A stretch of DNA of 64,000 nucleotides from assembly GCF_003171675.1 (NCBI RefSeq), contig NZ_QFZQ01000001.1, positions 558,001 to 622,000 on the forward strand, given 5' to 3'. This stretch comes from Reichenbachiella versicolor. Lineage in GTDB: Bacteria > Bacteroidota > Bacteroidia > Cytophagales > Cyclobacteriaceae. The position numbers and the translations under genes were made by a program. Positions 17,786-27,620 of this stretch are shown here, piece after piece. The stretch's first letter is position 1; every line of letters begins with the position of its first letter. The notes under the pieces were generated by a model. The model saw only the letters and a program-made list of their open reading frames with translations, had not been told where the DNA came from and ran no database searches.

Positions 17786-17997
17786 TTCTCTATTTACATC
17801 GATAGAAGTTTAGTAATGATTTGAACGATCTCTTGACTCAGAGAGACGTCGATTAGTCTGTTCTGTTTAGCTTTTGAATAGAGTATAAATATGCTATTTA
17901 TTTATCGAAAAATACATGTGTTCTGTCGTAAAGTATAGTGAATCAAGTCTTTGTGTGTTATAGATTTAAGCTTAATCTATTTAAATCCATTAGTATT

Positions 17998-18720
17998 ATG
18001 AAAAATCAATTAACACAGATTACCTATTTACTGTCAATTCTATTTATTTCATTTTTGGTCTCTTGTGGTGGAGATGAAGAATCCAATGACGAAGAAGCAG
18101 GAGAAACTATTTCTGACTTTGATGAAGTCGCTGTTTCTAGCGAAGAGTTAAAAGAAAATGTACCTACTAGCGTTTTGAGTGATCCTACATATGGTGCATT
18201 AATTGACGCACAGATTGAATCCATGGCAGCATTTGTAACAGCACAGTCGTTGAATCTATCCCCAGCTGAGGATGCTGCTAAAGCAGGAATATCTATTTCA
18301 AAATCAATGGTTGGATGTTTTTCAGGTTCAGAACCATTGACAGGCCAGTATACCTGGAGTTATGGAGGGTTCGGATATACACTTGCTTACGGAGAGGATG
18401 AAAGCAACTACTATTGGTTGTCTGACTACACTGGAGACTATGATGACGGATCAGGTACTACAACTACCGTTACTTATACAACCAATTCAGTGACAAGTAA
18501 GACTGGTTTTAATGGGTGTATCTATTACGAATTAGATGGTACTCAGCTAGCAAAGATGACTTGGAGTACAAACACTGCAGGTGATATTTCTTTTGTGTAC
18601 GACTTTGGGACAGATATGATAGAACTCAAGATAAACGCTGACGGTTCTGGGTATTTGAAGTATTCAACAAGTACTTATCAGTGGGATGCAAGTGGGGTAA
18701 TTACAACTTCAGAGGAATAA
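17998..18720 (+). CDS. Hypothetical lipoprotein, 240 residues
   Basis: From the ATG at 17998 the protein has a lipoprotein signal (LFISFLVSCGGDEES, Cys about 22) and an acidic linker. The middle has a helical part (TSVLSDPTYGALIDAQIESM) and the rest is a Tyr/Thr/Gly-rich beta region (TWSYGGFGYTLAYGEDESNYYWLSDY, in pieces) ending in a strand KYSTSTYQWDASG. It looks like a small lipid-anchored beta domain of unknown role. An in-frame start 60 bp upstream would only weaken the signal peptide. A good terminator follows at 18741. Confidence 0.8.
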   Translation: MKNQLTQITYLLSILFISFLVSCGGDEESNDEEAGETISDFDEVAVSSEELKENVPTSVLSDPTYGALIDAQIESMAAFVTAQSLNLSPAEDAAKAGISISKSMVGCFSGSEPLTGQYTWSYGGFGYTLAYGEDESNYYWLSDYTGDYDDGSGTTTTVTYTTNSVTSKTGFNGCIYYELDGTQLAKMTWSTNTAGDISFVYDFGTDMIELKINADGSGYLKYSTSTYQWDASGVITTSEE

Positions 18721-18740
18721 AACAAATAAACAATATTTTT

Positions 18741-18778
18741 AAAATGCGCCCATTAAGATAATAGGGCGCATTTTTTTT
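18741..18778 (+). terminator. Intrinsic terminator
   Basis: An 11-bp stem AAAATGCGCCC / GGGCGCATTTT with a 12-nt loop is followed by a run of T, shortly after the lipoprotein stop at 18720. Confidence 0.85.
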
Positions 18779-18855
18779 ATCGAAAGAATTTTTTTTGAAA
18801 TTCTTTCCAACGTTTTGATTCACGTCTATGTCCTTAAAATAAAAACAAGATCTTT

Positions 18856-20157
18856 ATGAATCAGCTTAAAAAAACCAATCTACTTAGCATTGCCTTGGCA
18901 ATGTTAGTAGCAGTAATGATGATCTCGTGCGATGAATTTCGCGACGATGCGTCTCCAGAAGGAGAAGAACTTTTAACTCTAGATGTAGATAGACAAATTA
19001 GAGCAGGAGGATCCATTCTCTTTGATCTGAGTAAGGTTACAAATACCAACAAGACTGTAGAGTTTAGTATCTCTCAAAGTCCTACAAAAGGTGACCTTTC
19101 TTTTTTAAATCCAACCTTATTAAAGTATCAAGGTTTGCAAAATTTTAATGAAGGTAAAGACCTTTTTGTTGTTGAAATTTTGGATGGCCAACAAGTATTA
19201 GACGAAGATACGATTGTTGTAGAGATCATTAAAGGCGACTCTATAGGGTGTTTTGCTGGAGCTCAATCAGATTTGTTTCAGGTTTACGCCAATGAGCCAG
19301 ATACGTTTAATGTCCTCACAAATGATGGTATTTGTCCAGAAAAGTTAGATTCTGTAGGTTTCTCATATGAGCAAATAAAGAATGGTAAATTGACACTCGT
19401 GAATGATGGAAAGTTTGTTTATGAACCCAATCCGAAATTTGTTGGAAGTGATTCGTTTGTATATACCTTGTATTTGATAGATGAAGAGTCAAATGTATAT
19501 GAGAGCATGGCACAGGCGACAATATTTGTTCAAGAATTAGACTCACAAAACGTTTGTGTAGATAAAGTTTGGCCAAACATATTTGAACACTATACTTTCC
19601 CATTGCAAGAAACTTACCCAATACAAATTCAGTATCCAGATCCAGCTTGTTCATTGCCACCTGTCACGACTTCAATTATAGGAGTATCTAATGGAAGTGC
19701 TTTATTAGTTGAAAACGATATTGTAATAGTCTATCAACCAGAAGCACCAGTTGACAGTCTTGAGACCATTGAATACCAATTAACATTTGAAGATGGAAGC
19801 CAGTTTACAAGAACTATTTCAATGACATTCACGAGTGATCGACCATGTGAGGATCAGTTCTATGCACTGGAAGATACATTGACATTCCAAGGTTATCCTA
19901 TTGAAGTCGCTGATCGAACTTTTGATCCAGTTGATAATGATTTTATATGTGCTGATATCAATTATTATGAAATGTTCATCAGTTCCCAACCAGAATTCGG
20001 GAAACTGACAGTAAATGAAAATAGAGAAGTAGAGTATGAATACTCTCTTGAAGATGTGTTTGGCGAAACTATTGTTTCAGATGCTGAATATACACTTTGC
20101 ATAGGCAATGTCTGTGATAAAGGTAAAATCCACCTAAGGGTGGAAATAGCGGATTAA
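18856..20157 (+). CDS. Lipoprotein with repeated cadherin/Ig-like domains
   Basis: This 433-residue protein begins with a lipoprotein signal (VAVMMISCDEFRDD, Cys about 25). The mature part has three to four beta-sandwich modules of about 90-100 residues. The second shows the tandem-95/Big_9 pattern (DTFNVLTNDGICPEKLDS, GKLTLVNDGKFVYEPNPKFV, GSDSFVYTLYL). The last repeats the theme (PEFGKLTVNENREVEYEY). Such modules serve as surface or periplasmic binding or spacer units. Cys pairs within modules (for example CAGAQ..NDGICPE) may form disulphides. It is followed 67 bp later by a sigma-factor gene. Confidence 0.83.
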   Translation: MNQLKKTNLLSIALAMLVAVMMISCDEFRDDASPEGEELLTLDVDRQIRAGGSILFDLSKVTNTNKTVEFSISQSPTKGDLSFLNPTLLKYQGLQNFNEGKDLFVVEILDGQQVLDEDTIVVEIIKGDSIGCFAGAQSDLFQVYANEPDTFNVLTNDGICPEKLDSVGFSYEQIKNGKLTLVNDGKFVYEPNPKFVGSDSFVYTLYLIDEESNVYESMAQATIFVQELDSQNVCVDKVWPNIFEHYTFPLQETYPIQIQYPDPACSLPPVTTSIIGVSNGSALLVENDIVIVYQPEAPVDSLETIEYQLTFEDGSQFTRTISMTFTSDRPCEDQFYALEDTLTFQGYPIEVADRTFDPVDNDFICADINYYEMFISSQPEFGKLTVNENREVEYEYSLEDVFGETIVSDAEYTLCIGNVCDKGKIHLRVEIAD

Positions 20158-20224
20158 GTTAGTAAGTAGTTAAGGTTAATTGTTAAGGTAAGAAGGTCGA
20201 AGGTTCTCTTTGGCCTTCTTTTGC

Positions 20225-20779
20225 ATGAAAAGGGATTTCGGACATATTATCAAAAAGTGCCTAGAGGGTAATGCTAAGTATCAATCGATACTTTATGATC
20301 ATTTTTGTCAAATGGTAATGGGGATATGCTCAAGGTATGGAGCTTCAAGTTCTCAGGTAGATGATATGTTTCAAGACGCATTTATCAAGATATTTGGAAA
20401 CTTGAGTAAAGTCAGGGAAGCAGACGCTCTTCCTGGCTGGATCAAGCGTTTGACTGTCAATACTTGTTTAAATGCTTTAAGACTCGAAAATCACTCATGG
20501 ATAGCACCTCTCGAAAATGAGAACGTAGAGGATAGCTCATATGTAGAATTACTGGATCAATTGAGCAATGAAAAGTTAATTGAATTGATCAATGAACTAC
20601 CAGAAGGATGTAGAGCTGTATTAAATCTCTTTATAATGGATGGATATAATCACAAAGAGATAGCAGAGCAATTGAGTATTACAGTTGGGACTTCTCGATC
20701 TCAACTCAACTATGCCAAAAAGCTCTTGAGAGATAGATTAGAAAAACTAGGAATTGGAAGATATGAGTCAGTCATTTGA
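20225..20779 (+). CDS. ECF-type RNA polymerase sigma factor
   Basis: This protein of about 184 residues has sigma region 2 (AKYQSILYDHFCQMVMGIC .. VDDMFQDAFIKIFGNL) and region 4 (LPEGCRAVLNLFIMDGYNHKEIAEQLSI .. GTSRSQLNYAKKLLRDRL). This is the compact ECF layout. The ATG at 20225 is preferred to the TTG at 20210. Its 3' end overlaps the start of the downstream membrane protein by 17 bp, typical of a sigma/anti-sigma pair. The genes it controls are unknown. Confidence 0.9.
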   Translation: MKRDFGHIIKKCLEGNAKYQSILYDHFCQMVMGICSRYGASSSQVDDMFQDAFIKIFGNLSKVREADALPGWIKRLTVNTCLNALRLENHSWIAPLENENVEDSSYVELLDQLSNEKLIELINELPEGCRAVLNLFIMDGYNHKEIAEQLSITVGTSRSQLNYAKKLLRDRLEKLGIGRYESVI

Positions 20780-22034
20780 AGATAAGCTAAGAGAGAAATT
20801 ATCTTCACATCAACCGATGCCACCTGTTTCGGCAAAAGAAAAGCTTTTTGCCAAAATCCCAACTTCCCCCGCAAAGCCCGATAGGCGGTGGAGAATTTTT
20901 GCTCTATTCCTGCTTGGAATATTTATCACCATTGGCTCATGGATGCTAATAGATGGTGAAAAGGACCATGAGAATACGCCGGTATCGAAAAACAAAGTCG
21001 ACAAGTCTACGTCTATTGCGCAATCTACTCCGCAAGTCACCACTATTGAAGCAATTCCTAATACGCCTCAAATCTCCGATGCTTCGTCAATAGAGCAGTC
21101 GGTTGAAGAAGGACCGACTTCAAATATGGCTATCTCTAGAGTCATAGAAGATGTCTCTCAATCGAATAATGAGGTAGGTGTAGAAAGCTTGGATAACGTA
21201 TCAGAGGTAGTTAATAGTAATAATAACAGGACTCAAGAACCAGACAAAAGCAGAAAGTCAATTGAAAAAGTAGAATCTATAGCATTAGAAAACTCATTAT
21301 CAGGAGATGAAACATCAGCTTTAGTATTTGACAACCTTACCATGACTGGAAAAAGAAAGGTTAAGTCAAGAAAGTCTTTAAATCTAAAATTATATGGAGA
21401 CATAGGAACCTTCTTGCTGTATCAGCAAATCCAACCCAATTTGAATGATGATTTGGTCATAGAAGGGTTAGAAGGAGAGAAAGGGCTTTCACCAAAGAGG
21501 TTAGGATTTCTGGGCGAAGTAGGAGTTTACAAGAGCGTATCAGAAAAAGTGATCTTGAATTTTGGGGCTACATTCAGTATGTACAATCAGCATTACTCTT
21601 TTAACATTCGTGAGTCACAGTCGACTGAGGCAGAAGCATCCCAAAGTGGTAGTTCTGTGAGCTTGACACCTATTTTTGAAGAAGATAGAATCAATATTGA
21701 TCGTAGACTATGGGTGGCAGGAGTCAAGGCAGGTAGTAGCTTTTATATTTTACCTAGTAAGACCAATAGTATCTTCTTTGCTTTGGAATATGGTAAGATA
21801 CTCAATGACAATCAGCAGTTTCGATTTGCAGAAGAGGACTATAGCATCCACTATACAGATCAGCTGTTGATCAATATTGGACTTAGGAAAACACTATTTG
21901 AACTACCAAGTGGAGATATCACAATAGTGCCAAATCTTCGATATTCATTACTAAATAGCAGCCCAACGTCTCAGCCAATTTCAGTCAAACCATTTAGCGC
22001 TGGGTTGAGTATTTCTTATTTGATCGGGAGGTGA
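20763..22034 (+). CDS. Anti-sigma-like membrane protein with barrel-like C-terminus
   Basis: This 423-residue protein has a cytoplasmic N-terminus with a short helix (FEDKLREKLSSHQ). One membrane helix follows at about 45-62 (IFALFLLGIFITIGSWML), then about 120 residues of Ser/Glu/Asn-rich, disordered periplasmic linker. The C-terminal half looks like outer-membrane beta-barrel strands (LNLKLYGDIGTFLLYQQ, FLGEVGVYKSVSEKVILNFGA, ending PFSAGLSISYLIGR). The overlap with the sigma gene suggests it senses an envelope signal and holds the sigma factor. It has no recognised zinc-binding anti-sigma motif. Confidence 0.75.
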   Translation: MSQSFEDKLREKLSSHQPMPPVSAKEKLFAKIPTSPAKPDRRWRIFALFLLGIFITIGSWMLIDGEKDHENTPVSKNKVDKSTSIAQSTPQVTTIEAIPNTPQISDASSIEQSVEEGPTSNMAISRVIEDVSQSNNEVGVESLDNVSEVVNSNNNRTQEPDKSRKSIEKVESIALENSLSGDETSALVFDNLTMTGKRKVKSRKSLNLKLYGDIGTFLLYQQIQPNLNDDLVIEGLEGEKGLSPKRLGFLGEVGVYKSVSEKVILNFGATFSMYNQHYSFNIRESQSTEAEASQSGSSVSLTPIFEEDRINIDRRLWVAGVKAGSSFYILPSKTNSIFFALEYGKILNDNQQFRFAEEDYSIHYTDQLLINIGLRKTLFELPSGDITIVPNLRYSLLNSSPTSQPISVKPFSAGLSISYLIGR

Positions 22035-22077
22035 TATGAAATCGCAATGATATAACCGCTGAAAGGTATTAAAGCAT

Positions 22078-22154
22078 AAGAGGCTGTCAAAAGAGAATCA
22101 CTTTTTTAACATGATATATGTTGGATTGATTTCTACTTTTGACAGCCTCTTTAT
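22078..22154 (+). terminator. Long-loop hairpin terminator of the AGGCTGTC type
   Basis: A perfect 16-bp inverted repeat, AAGAGGCTGTCAAAAG (22078-22093) and its complement (22136-22151), encloses 42 nt, with a T-rich tail. It lies between two convergent genes. A related imperfect hairpin occurs at 46236-46303. Confidence 0.75.
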
Positions 22155-22218
22155 ATTAAGCACGGAGTGATAGCCCTTTAGACTTTGTCCTTCGTACTCT
22201 ATCTGAATTTTATATGAA

Positions 22219-24093
22219 TTATTCCTTCACTAATTTTTGATACAAACCGTTTTCAAGGACTATGTAATACGAGCCAGGCTTTAAATCTTGTATATCTAGC
22301 GACAGATCCTTTTCTATCACGATGTCTCTGATTTTAGTAGCTGAAGAGTCATACAGTCCACCTTTTTGCTCTTCGGTGAGCCCTCTTACGGTAACGAAAC
22401 CCTTAGATGGATTAGGGTAAAATGATATTTTCTGATTCGTGATGCTACCTGTGCTCAAAGTACTATTTTCATTACCCGCAGGAGTAATAATATTCTCTAT
22501 TTTATAGATCTTATCCTCAAAACGTACTGCGATATATAAGCTATCACCGTTCTGCCATAATCCGGCAGGGCCATTGAGTCCCGTCACTATATCGGTGGCT
22601 ATAGGGTTGCTATCCGTTATGTTAATTTTAGAAACTTTATCATCACCGTACTGAGAGAAATACAATTCGTTTTCAACGATGAAAATACCAATTGATGGAG
22701 TGTCAAGGCCAGTGATTACATCAATGGTCGTTGGGTTAGTATCCGAAATATCTATTTTCGAAATCTTATCATCTTCCACCTCTAGAATGTAGAGATCATT
22801 TCCATTTAGCGCTAGACCATTTGGAAAACCCAATCCAGTCACGACATCAGTCGGCGTTGGGTTAGTAACAGTCAAGTCCACTTTAGAAATCTTGTCTCCT
22901 GTAGATTCAGCGATATACAAGAAATTGTCTTTGATCACCATACCCTGAGGACCGCTCAACCCTGTGGTGACCACGTCAGTAGGAGTAGGGTTATCCTCCG
23001 TTAAATCTATTTTAATGACTTTGTTACCCGTATAATGCGCTATGTACAACTCGTCACCGTGAACCAAAAGGCTAGAACCATTGGTGAGGTCAGTAACCAC
23101 ATCTACCGGAGTGGGATTAGATTCTGACAAGCTGATTTTAGAAACTTCGTCAAGTTCAGCAATATACATTTCATTATTGTAGATAGCGATAGAAGTAGGG
23201 TCATCAAGAGAAGTAACTACTTCTACCAGATCAGAATCATTTTCTTCTATTATTTCTTCTTCTTCCTCTACATCATCGTAAGTCTCAGTAGTAGAAGCAA
23301 TATTTTCGATTTTCAGTACTTTACCTTCATTAGAAACAGCAACTAATAAATCATCTCCGTACATCAATAAATGTGTTGAACCGTCTGCATTGATCAATAC
23401 ATCTTCTATTTCTGGATTGTCTTCAGTGATATCAATTTTAGAAACCTTCTGACCAGTGTTTTGAGAGAAATGCAATTCATCACCAATCAATACCAGACCA
23501 AAAGAAGGAGTGTCCAGATTCGTAAGAACATCTATGACTGTAGGTGTTGATTCTGTAAGGTCAATCTTAGATATTTTATCATCGTGAGCCTGTGTGAAAT
23601 ACATCTCATCACCAATTATCAATAGACCATTTGGAAAGTCTATTCCTGTCACCACATCGACGACAGTAGGGGAGTCTTCAGTTAAATTGATTTTCGATAT
23701 TTTATTCTGAGTAGATTGGCAGAAGTAAAGTATATCCCCCTCGACGATCATACTTGTAGTGCCATATATTCCCGTAACCACATCGCTAGGGGTGGCGTCA
23801 TCATCTGATAGATCTATTTTCACAATTTTACCACCCGTATACAGAGCTATGTATAAGTAATTATCTACTACGAGTAAAGAAGCGTCTTTATGTTCTCCAG
23901 TCAGGAAGTCAACAGAGGTTGCATCAGGATCAGTTAAGTCTATTTTAGAGATTTTTTCCTCCTCACCTATATACAATTCATTGTCATGAATAGCCATCGA
24001 GATAGGTTTGTCCAGAGCTGATACGACAGTGCTAAGTTGAGCATGAGTGTCGAGGTAGAGTAAGATCAAAATAGAGGCAAGTACGTGCTTCAT
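22219..24093 (-). CDS. Secreted beta-propeller protein with T9SS sorting tail
   Basis: From the ATG at 24093 (an in-frame upstream start gives an unlikely 30-residue leader) the protein has a signal peptide ending YLDTHAQ. Two series of propeller blades follow. Each blade repeats a pattern like DKISKIDLTxxxPTxxDVVTGL followed by a Gly-rich GLxxxGDELYI strand. The two series are split by an acidic linker (DVEEEEEIIEENDSD, near residue 245). The end is a T9SS tail (SFYPNPSKGFVTVRGL). NHL/SMP-30-like propellers bind ligands or carry enzymes; no catalytic residues stand out here. Confidence 0.85.
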   Translation of the reverse strand: MKHVLASILILLYLDTHAQLSTVVSALDKPISMAIHDNELYIGEEEKISKIDLTDPDATSVDFLTGEHKDASLLVVDNYLYIALYTGGKIVKIDLSDDDATPSDVVTGIYGTTSMIVEGDILYFCQSTQNKISKINLTEDSPTVVDVVTGIDFPNGLLIIGDEMYFTQAHDDKISKIDLTESTPTVIDVLTNLDTPSFGLVLIGDELHFSQNTGQKVSKIDITEDNPEIEDVLINADGSTHLLMYGDDLLVAVSNEGKVLKIENIASTTETYDDVEEEEEIIEENDSDLVEVVTSLDDPTSIAIYNNEMYIAELDEVSKISLSESNPTPVDVVTDLTNGSSLLVHGDELYIAHYTGNKVIKIDLTEDNPTPTDVVTTGLSGPQGMVIKDNFLYIAESTGDKISKVDLTVTNPTPTDVVTGLGFPNGLALNGNDLYILEVEDDKISKIDISDTNPTTIDVITGLDTPSIGIFIVENELYFSQYGDDKVSKINITDSNPIATDIVTGLNGPAGLWQNGDSLYIAVRFEDKIYKIENIITPAGNENSTLSTGSITNQKISFYPNPSKGFVTVRGLTEEQKGGLYDSSATKIRDIVIEKDLSLDIQDLKPGSYYIVLENGLYQKLVKE

Positions 24094-24324
24094 AAAAATT
24101 AATAGTTGAAATTTTTCAATACTGACAGGTGGAGCTTGGATGTAACAGAAGGATCTGTTTTTATTTTCAATTAAACCTGACACTGACGGATTGAGGCAGT
24201 ATTGCCAAAATAGGGCAGTGGTTGAAAGTCGATTGAAAAGAACTTGCTGGTTCTATGTTCTCAGCAAAGGTCTCTGAGAGAAACCAGAAAAAATTTCATC
24301 TATCTTAAAAAAGGACGTGAAGCA

Positions 24325-24888
24325 TTAATTTTTTTGTGATCTCACGACGCTTAGCGTTTGCTGAGTTACACCGAGGAAGGAAGCTGTATCACCGAGAGAA
24401 ACTCTATTGATGAGATTAGGATACATTTTTTGGAAAGCCCTATACTTATCTGCAGCTGTTTCGAACTGAAGTAGGTTCAGCTTTTGAGAGAATAGATCCA
24501 ATAGCATCATCGCTAAGTTTAAAGCCAGTTTAGTCAATTTAGGAAATTGATCTTGCACCCTTTCGAAGTCCTCGTATTTAATGAGTTTCAATTGGCAAGG
24601 TTCCACAGCTACCCAATCGTAGGGCTCAGACTCATTGTGAAATATGCTTTTGACAGGTGCTACGAATGAATTTTCATCAAAGAAAAAGTGAGTGATGTCT
24701 TTTCCATCCTTTAGATAAAATACTCTGATCAATCCCGACTCTATAAAGATTAGCTTATTCGAAAAACTATCGGCCTTCACTATAGTGTCACCTTTCTCGA
24801 AAAATTGCGCCTCACAAGCGGCATCAATGGTGTCGCATTCATCATCAGTGAGAAGTCCAGAAAGTTTTAGGAATTGGCTCAGTTGCAT
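24325..24888 (-). CDS. Crp/Fnr-family transcriptional regulator
   Basis: This protein of about 187 residues starts at the ATG at 24888; a TTG at 24921 would add 11 residues. It has a cyclic-nucleotide-binding-like beta-roll (AQFFEKGDTIVKADSFSNKL, then FIESGLIRVFYLKDGKDITH) and a C-terminal helix-turn-helix (SLGDTASFLGVTQQTLSVVRS). Many Bacteroidota proteins of this type use the fold without binding cAMP. The gene reads leftward, between the KAP NTPase gene and the propeller gene. Its targets are unknown. Confidence 0.88.
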   Translation of the reverse strand: MQLSQFLKLSGLLTDDECDTIDAACEAQFFEKGDTIVKADSFSNKLIFIESGLIRVFYLKDGKDITHFFFDENSFVAPVKSIFHNESEPYDWVAVEPCQLKLIKYEDFERVQDQFPKLTKLALNLAMMLLDLFSQKLNLLQFETAADKYRAFQKMYPNLINRVSLGDTASFLGVTQQTLSVVRSQKN

Positions 24889-24981
24889 CGGATTGCTTTT
24901 TATACAGAAATTGGGGTTCAAGAATACTCACTTTATCCTCGATCACCAAATCCAACCCACTTGGAGCACTCGCTCTTCTGT

Positions 24982-27333
24982 CTACAAATATTTAACGATC
25001 ATCTCATTGGTCAGGTGATCACCTACCAGACTACTTACCTCTGGGTATTCGTTTTCATCCTTTAAGCTCTCAAGGGTCGTTTTCTTTTTTCTGATTTGAT
25101 CATTTAGAAATGGATACTCATTGGAGAACAAAACATATCTGATCAATGCATCGTCAGGCACGTATCGTTTCGTGCCGTACAGAATGAGTGTTTGGAACTT
25201 AATGGATAGCTGATTGACCAATCGCTTCATTTGTCGAGGATTTCTAGGAATGACATCACTATACTCCTCTAGGATATGTCCTTTTTGCTCTTCGATCAGT
25301 CTGTCTGCTTTTCTAGCAGCCGCGTAGCGCTTATTGATATTAGAAGTATTGGAAGAATAGTCTTCGATTTCATCCGTCGTTCTAAACTTATCCGTCTCTT
25401 GACGAGTCACCTCTTCGTCATAAGCCTCGTTGTCTTCTACATTCGGTTCCAGTCCCAAGAAAACACTAAGTAGCTCCTTGTGCTGTCTGTCATCGATTTG
25501 AGGTACATCTACGATCATTTGGAAAGTTTTTTCTAGAAACTTATGACCGATTTTACCATCACCCACTTTGGCATTGAACTCATTGTACTTTTGAGCAAAA
25601 CAGCTACTAACCCACTTGCCATCCGCAGCTATGACATACAAAACTTTAGACTCTTTGAATAAATTTTGTATACCCTCCAATAGACATACTGTAGCATCCA
25701 CCTCGCACCTGTCGAGGTCATCGATGAAGATGGCTACATTTTTATTAGCGACTACTTTATCAAATCTATTTTTGATAGGTTCGTACGGGTCTGCAATATT
25801 GGCTTTGAATAAATTAGAAGTAGAAATTTTTTTACTGAAAAGGTTAGTTAGGATGCCAATTATAGAGAGTACGAGTGTTACTGCTAATGAAGCGGTCCCT
25901 AGATAAAGTTGTGTTTGTTTAGCTTCTATCCCATTGTTGATTAATGAATTGATAACTAGTCCGCTACTGCCAAGAAATAATAAAATCAATATTATTGACA
26001 TGACTGGAAATTGGTGTTTCATTTTAAAGAACCACCATTGGTGAGAACGAAAGTAGGGGATGTTATCAGGTACGGAAAAAGAGGAAAGAGCTTTACTCAC
26101 TTTATTGACCAATACCCACCATTGATCTGGCTGATGCTGGTGACGCCATGCGTTGTATTCGATTACTTCCCAATCTGCTAGGTTTTCTTTCAAGTAATAA
26201 AGCATGGACGATTTACCGCTTCCCCATTCACCATTGAGTAGAACTGTATAGGATTCATCCTCAGGTTGTGTTTTCCATAGAGTCTCTATCTTCTGATGCA
26301 ATAGATCCATCAATAGTTTCCTTCCTAGATCATCCTTTTTGGAAGGGTTGTCTGATAATATATCAGAGTCAGTGTTTTTGCTGTTGGCGGTGGGGGTAAT
26401 GCCACTAAAGGTAATAGGAGAATAGCCTAGTTGTTCTCTTTTCTTGAAAGTTTCAGAGAGCTTTTCATTGAATCTTTCATCACTGATTTCAAACTCAGAA
26501 GCCAGGTTATGTTTTTCAATGATTTCGTTGATCTGTTTTAAATCTTTATTTAAAAATTCAGTGAATTTGACAAACCAGTTTGGCGTAGTTGATTCTTTAT
26601 ATGGGTTAGATGAAGGTGTGCTTTTATCCTTAAATACTCTTCTTTGAATATCATGATAGCACCGGATTATATCTTTATTATCTTCATTCAAATATGAGAT
26701 CGAGCAGAGTGTTCCTATGACGCTCTTTTCTATGACACCTATTTGAAAAGATATCGAACTTCTAGAGGAGTTAAAATCTATCCTTCTTGTGAAATCAATA
26801 TGAATATAAGTCTCATTTCCTTTTGCCCATTGTTTGAATTGAGTGTCTGACTTAGAGGTAGAAATCGAAAACTTGAGATTTGGGTAGCGTTCTTTTCTTA
26901 GGAGAAGTTCTTTGAGTATAATGTTTTGGATTTCATCAACTAAAGAAATAGCATTGGTACTTTTACCACTTTTGATTTTAGAAGGGACTTCTTCGCCCTT
27001 GGCTAGTAGTTTTTCATAGCTACCAAGAAGCGCGATAGCCCGATCTTCAAACCTGACCTTATCAAATACCCCAGTATTACTATTAGTATATGAAATTCCC
27101 TTTTTCGATATTCTAATAGTTTCTTCTTCAGGTTTTTCTATTAATTCATATCGGTATAGTCCATTGACGGTTCCATTGATTTTATTTATCAACTTATCCA
27201 CTACTAAGTCTCCTACCCAAAACGATAGGATACTAAATGGCGATAGATAGACTTCTTCACTATAGTTTTGATAAACATCATGCAAGTTGTACAGTAAGTA
27301 CTTCTCTTCTTTAGTAAGCTCTATTTTTTCCAC
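24982..27333 (-). CDS. KAP-family P-loop NTPase with two membrane helices
   Basis: This 783-residue protein starts with GTG; no in-frame ATG lies nearby. Residues about 1-330 form a domain I do not recognise. The KAP core then shows Walker A GEWGSGKSS (368-376), the conserved NAWRHQHQPDQWW (about 394-406), two membrane helices inserted in the NTPase (about 443-465 and 477-499) and Walker B VAIFIDDLDRC (533-543). IGHKFLEKTFQMIVDVP and PRNPRQMKRLVNQL follow near the end. KAP NTPases are membrane-tethered ATPases; some occur in phage-defence loci. Its neighbours do not include a classic defence module. Confidence 0.9.
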   Translation of the reverse strand: MEKIELTKEEKYLLYNLHDVYQNYSEEVYLSPFSILSFWVGDLVVDKLINKINGTVNGLYRYELIEKPEEETIRISKKGISYTNSNTGVFDKVRFEDRAIALLGSYEKLLAKGEEVPSKIKSGKSTNAISLVDEIQNIILKELLLRKERYPNLKFSISTSKSDTQFKQWAKGNETYIHIDFTRRIDFNSSRSSISFQIGVIEKSVIGTLCSISYLNEDNKDIIRCYHDIQRRVFKDKSTPSSNPYKESTTPNWFVKFTEFLNKDLKQINEIIEKHNLASEFEISDERFNEKLSETFKKREQLGYSPITFSGITPTANSKNTDSDILSDNPSKKDDLGRKLLMDLLHQKIETLWKTQPEDESYTVLLNGEWGSGKSSMLYYLKENLADWEVIEYNAWRHQHQPDQWWVLVNKVSKALSSFSVPDNIPYFRSHQWWFFKMKHQFPVMSIILILLFLGSSGLVINSLINNGIEAKQTQLYLGTASLAVTLVLSIIGILTNLFSKKISTSNLFKANIADPYEPIKNRFDKVVANKNVAIFIDDLDRCEVDATVCLLEGIQNLFKESKVLYVIAADGKWVSSCFAQKYNEFNAKVGDGKIGHKFLEKTFQMIVDVPQIDDRQHKELLSVFLGLEPNVEDNEAYDEEVTRQETDKFRTTDEIEDYSSNTSNINKRYAAARKADRLIEEQKGHILEEYSDVIPRNPRQMKRLVNQLSIKFQTLILYGTKRYVPDDALIRYVLFSNEYPFLNDQIRKKKTTLESLKDENEYPEVSSLVGDHLTNEMIVKYL

Positions 27334-27620
27334 TAACTGGTGTCAATTAAAAGATTAACAAACAGCTTCAAAAATAGATCACGACTTTCAGAGTAAAAAC
27401 GAAAAGTCATCTTAGGATTCAGGATAAACGACCTCTAAAACTAACTTTCAACTATTAATGAGGTTTGTTTTGAAAATTATAACCTCGATTCACATTTACA
27501 GACTTGACTTCTTTGCTACTTTCTTGATCAAGAAAGAAACTAGAGAAATCTTTTATACTACCGACTAGAACACTCTCTCATATCAACCACACTTCTAGCC
27601 AGTAGTATCACCGTTCAATT

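Noticed and set aside
22219-24093. SMP-30 type lactonase activity for the propeller protein
   Set aside because: The blade pattern is general and no lactonase metal-site residues stand out.
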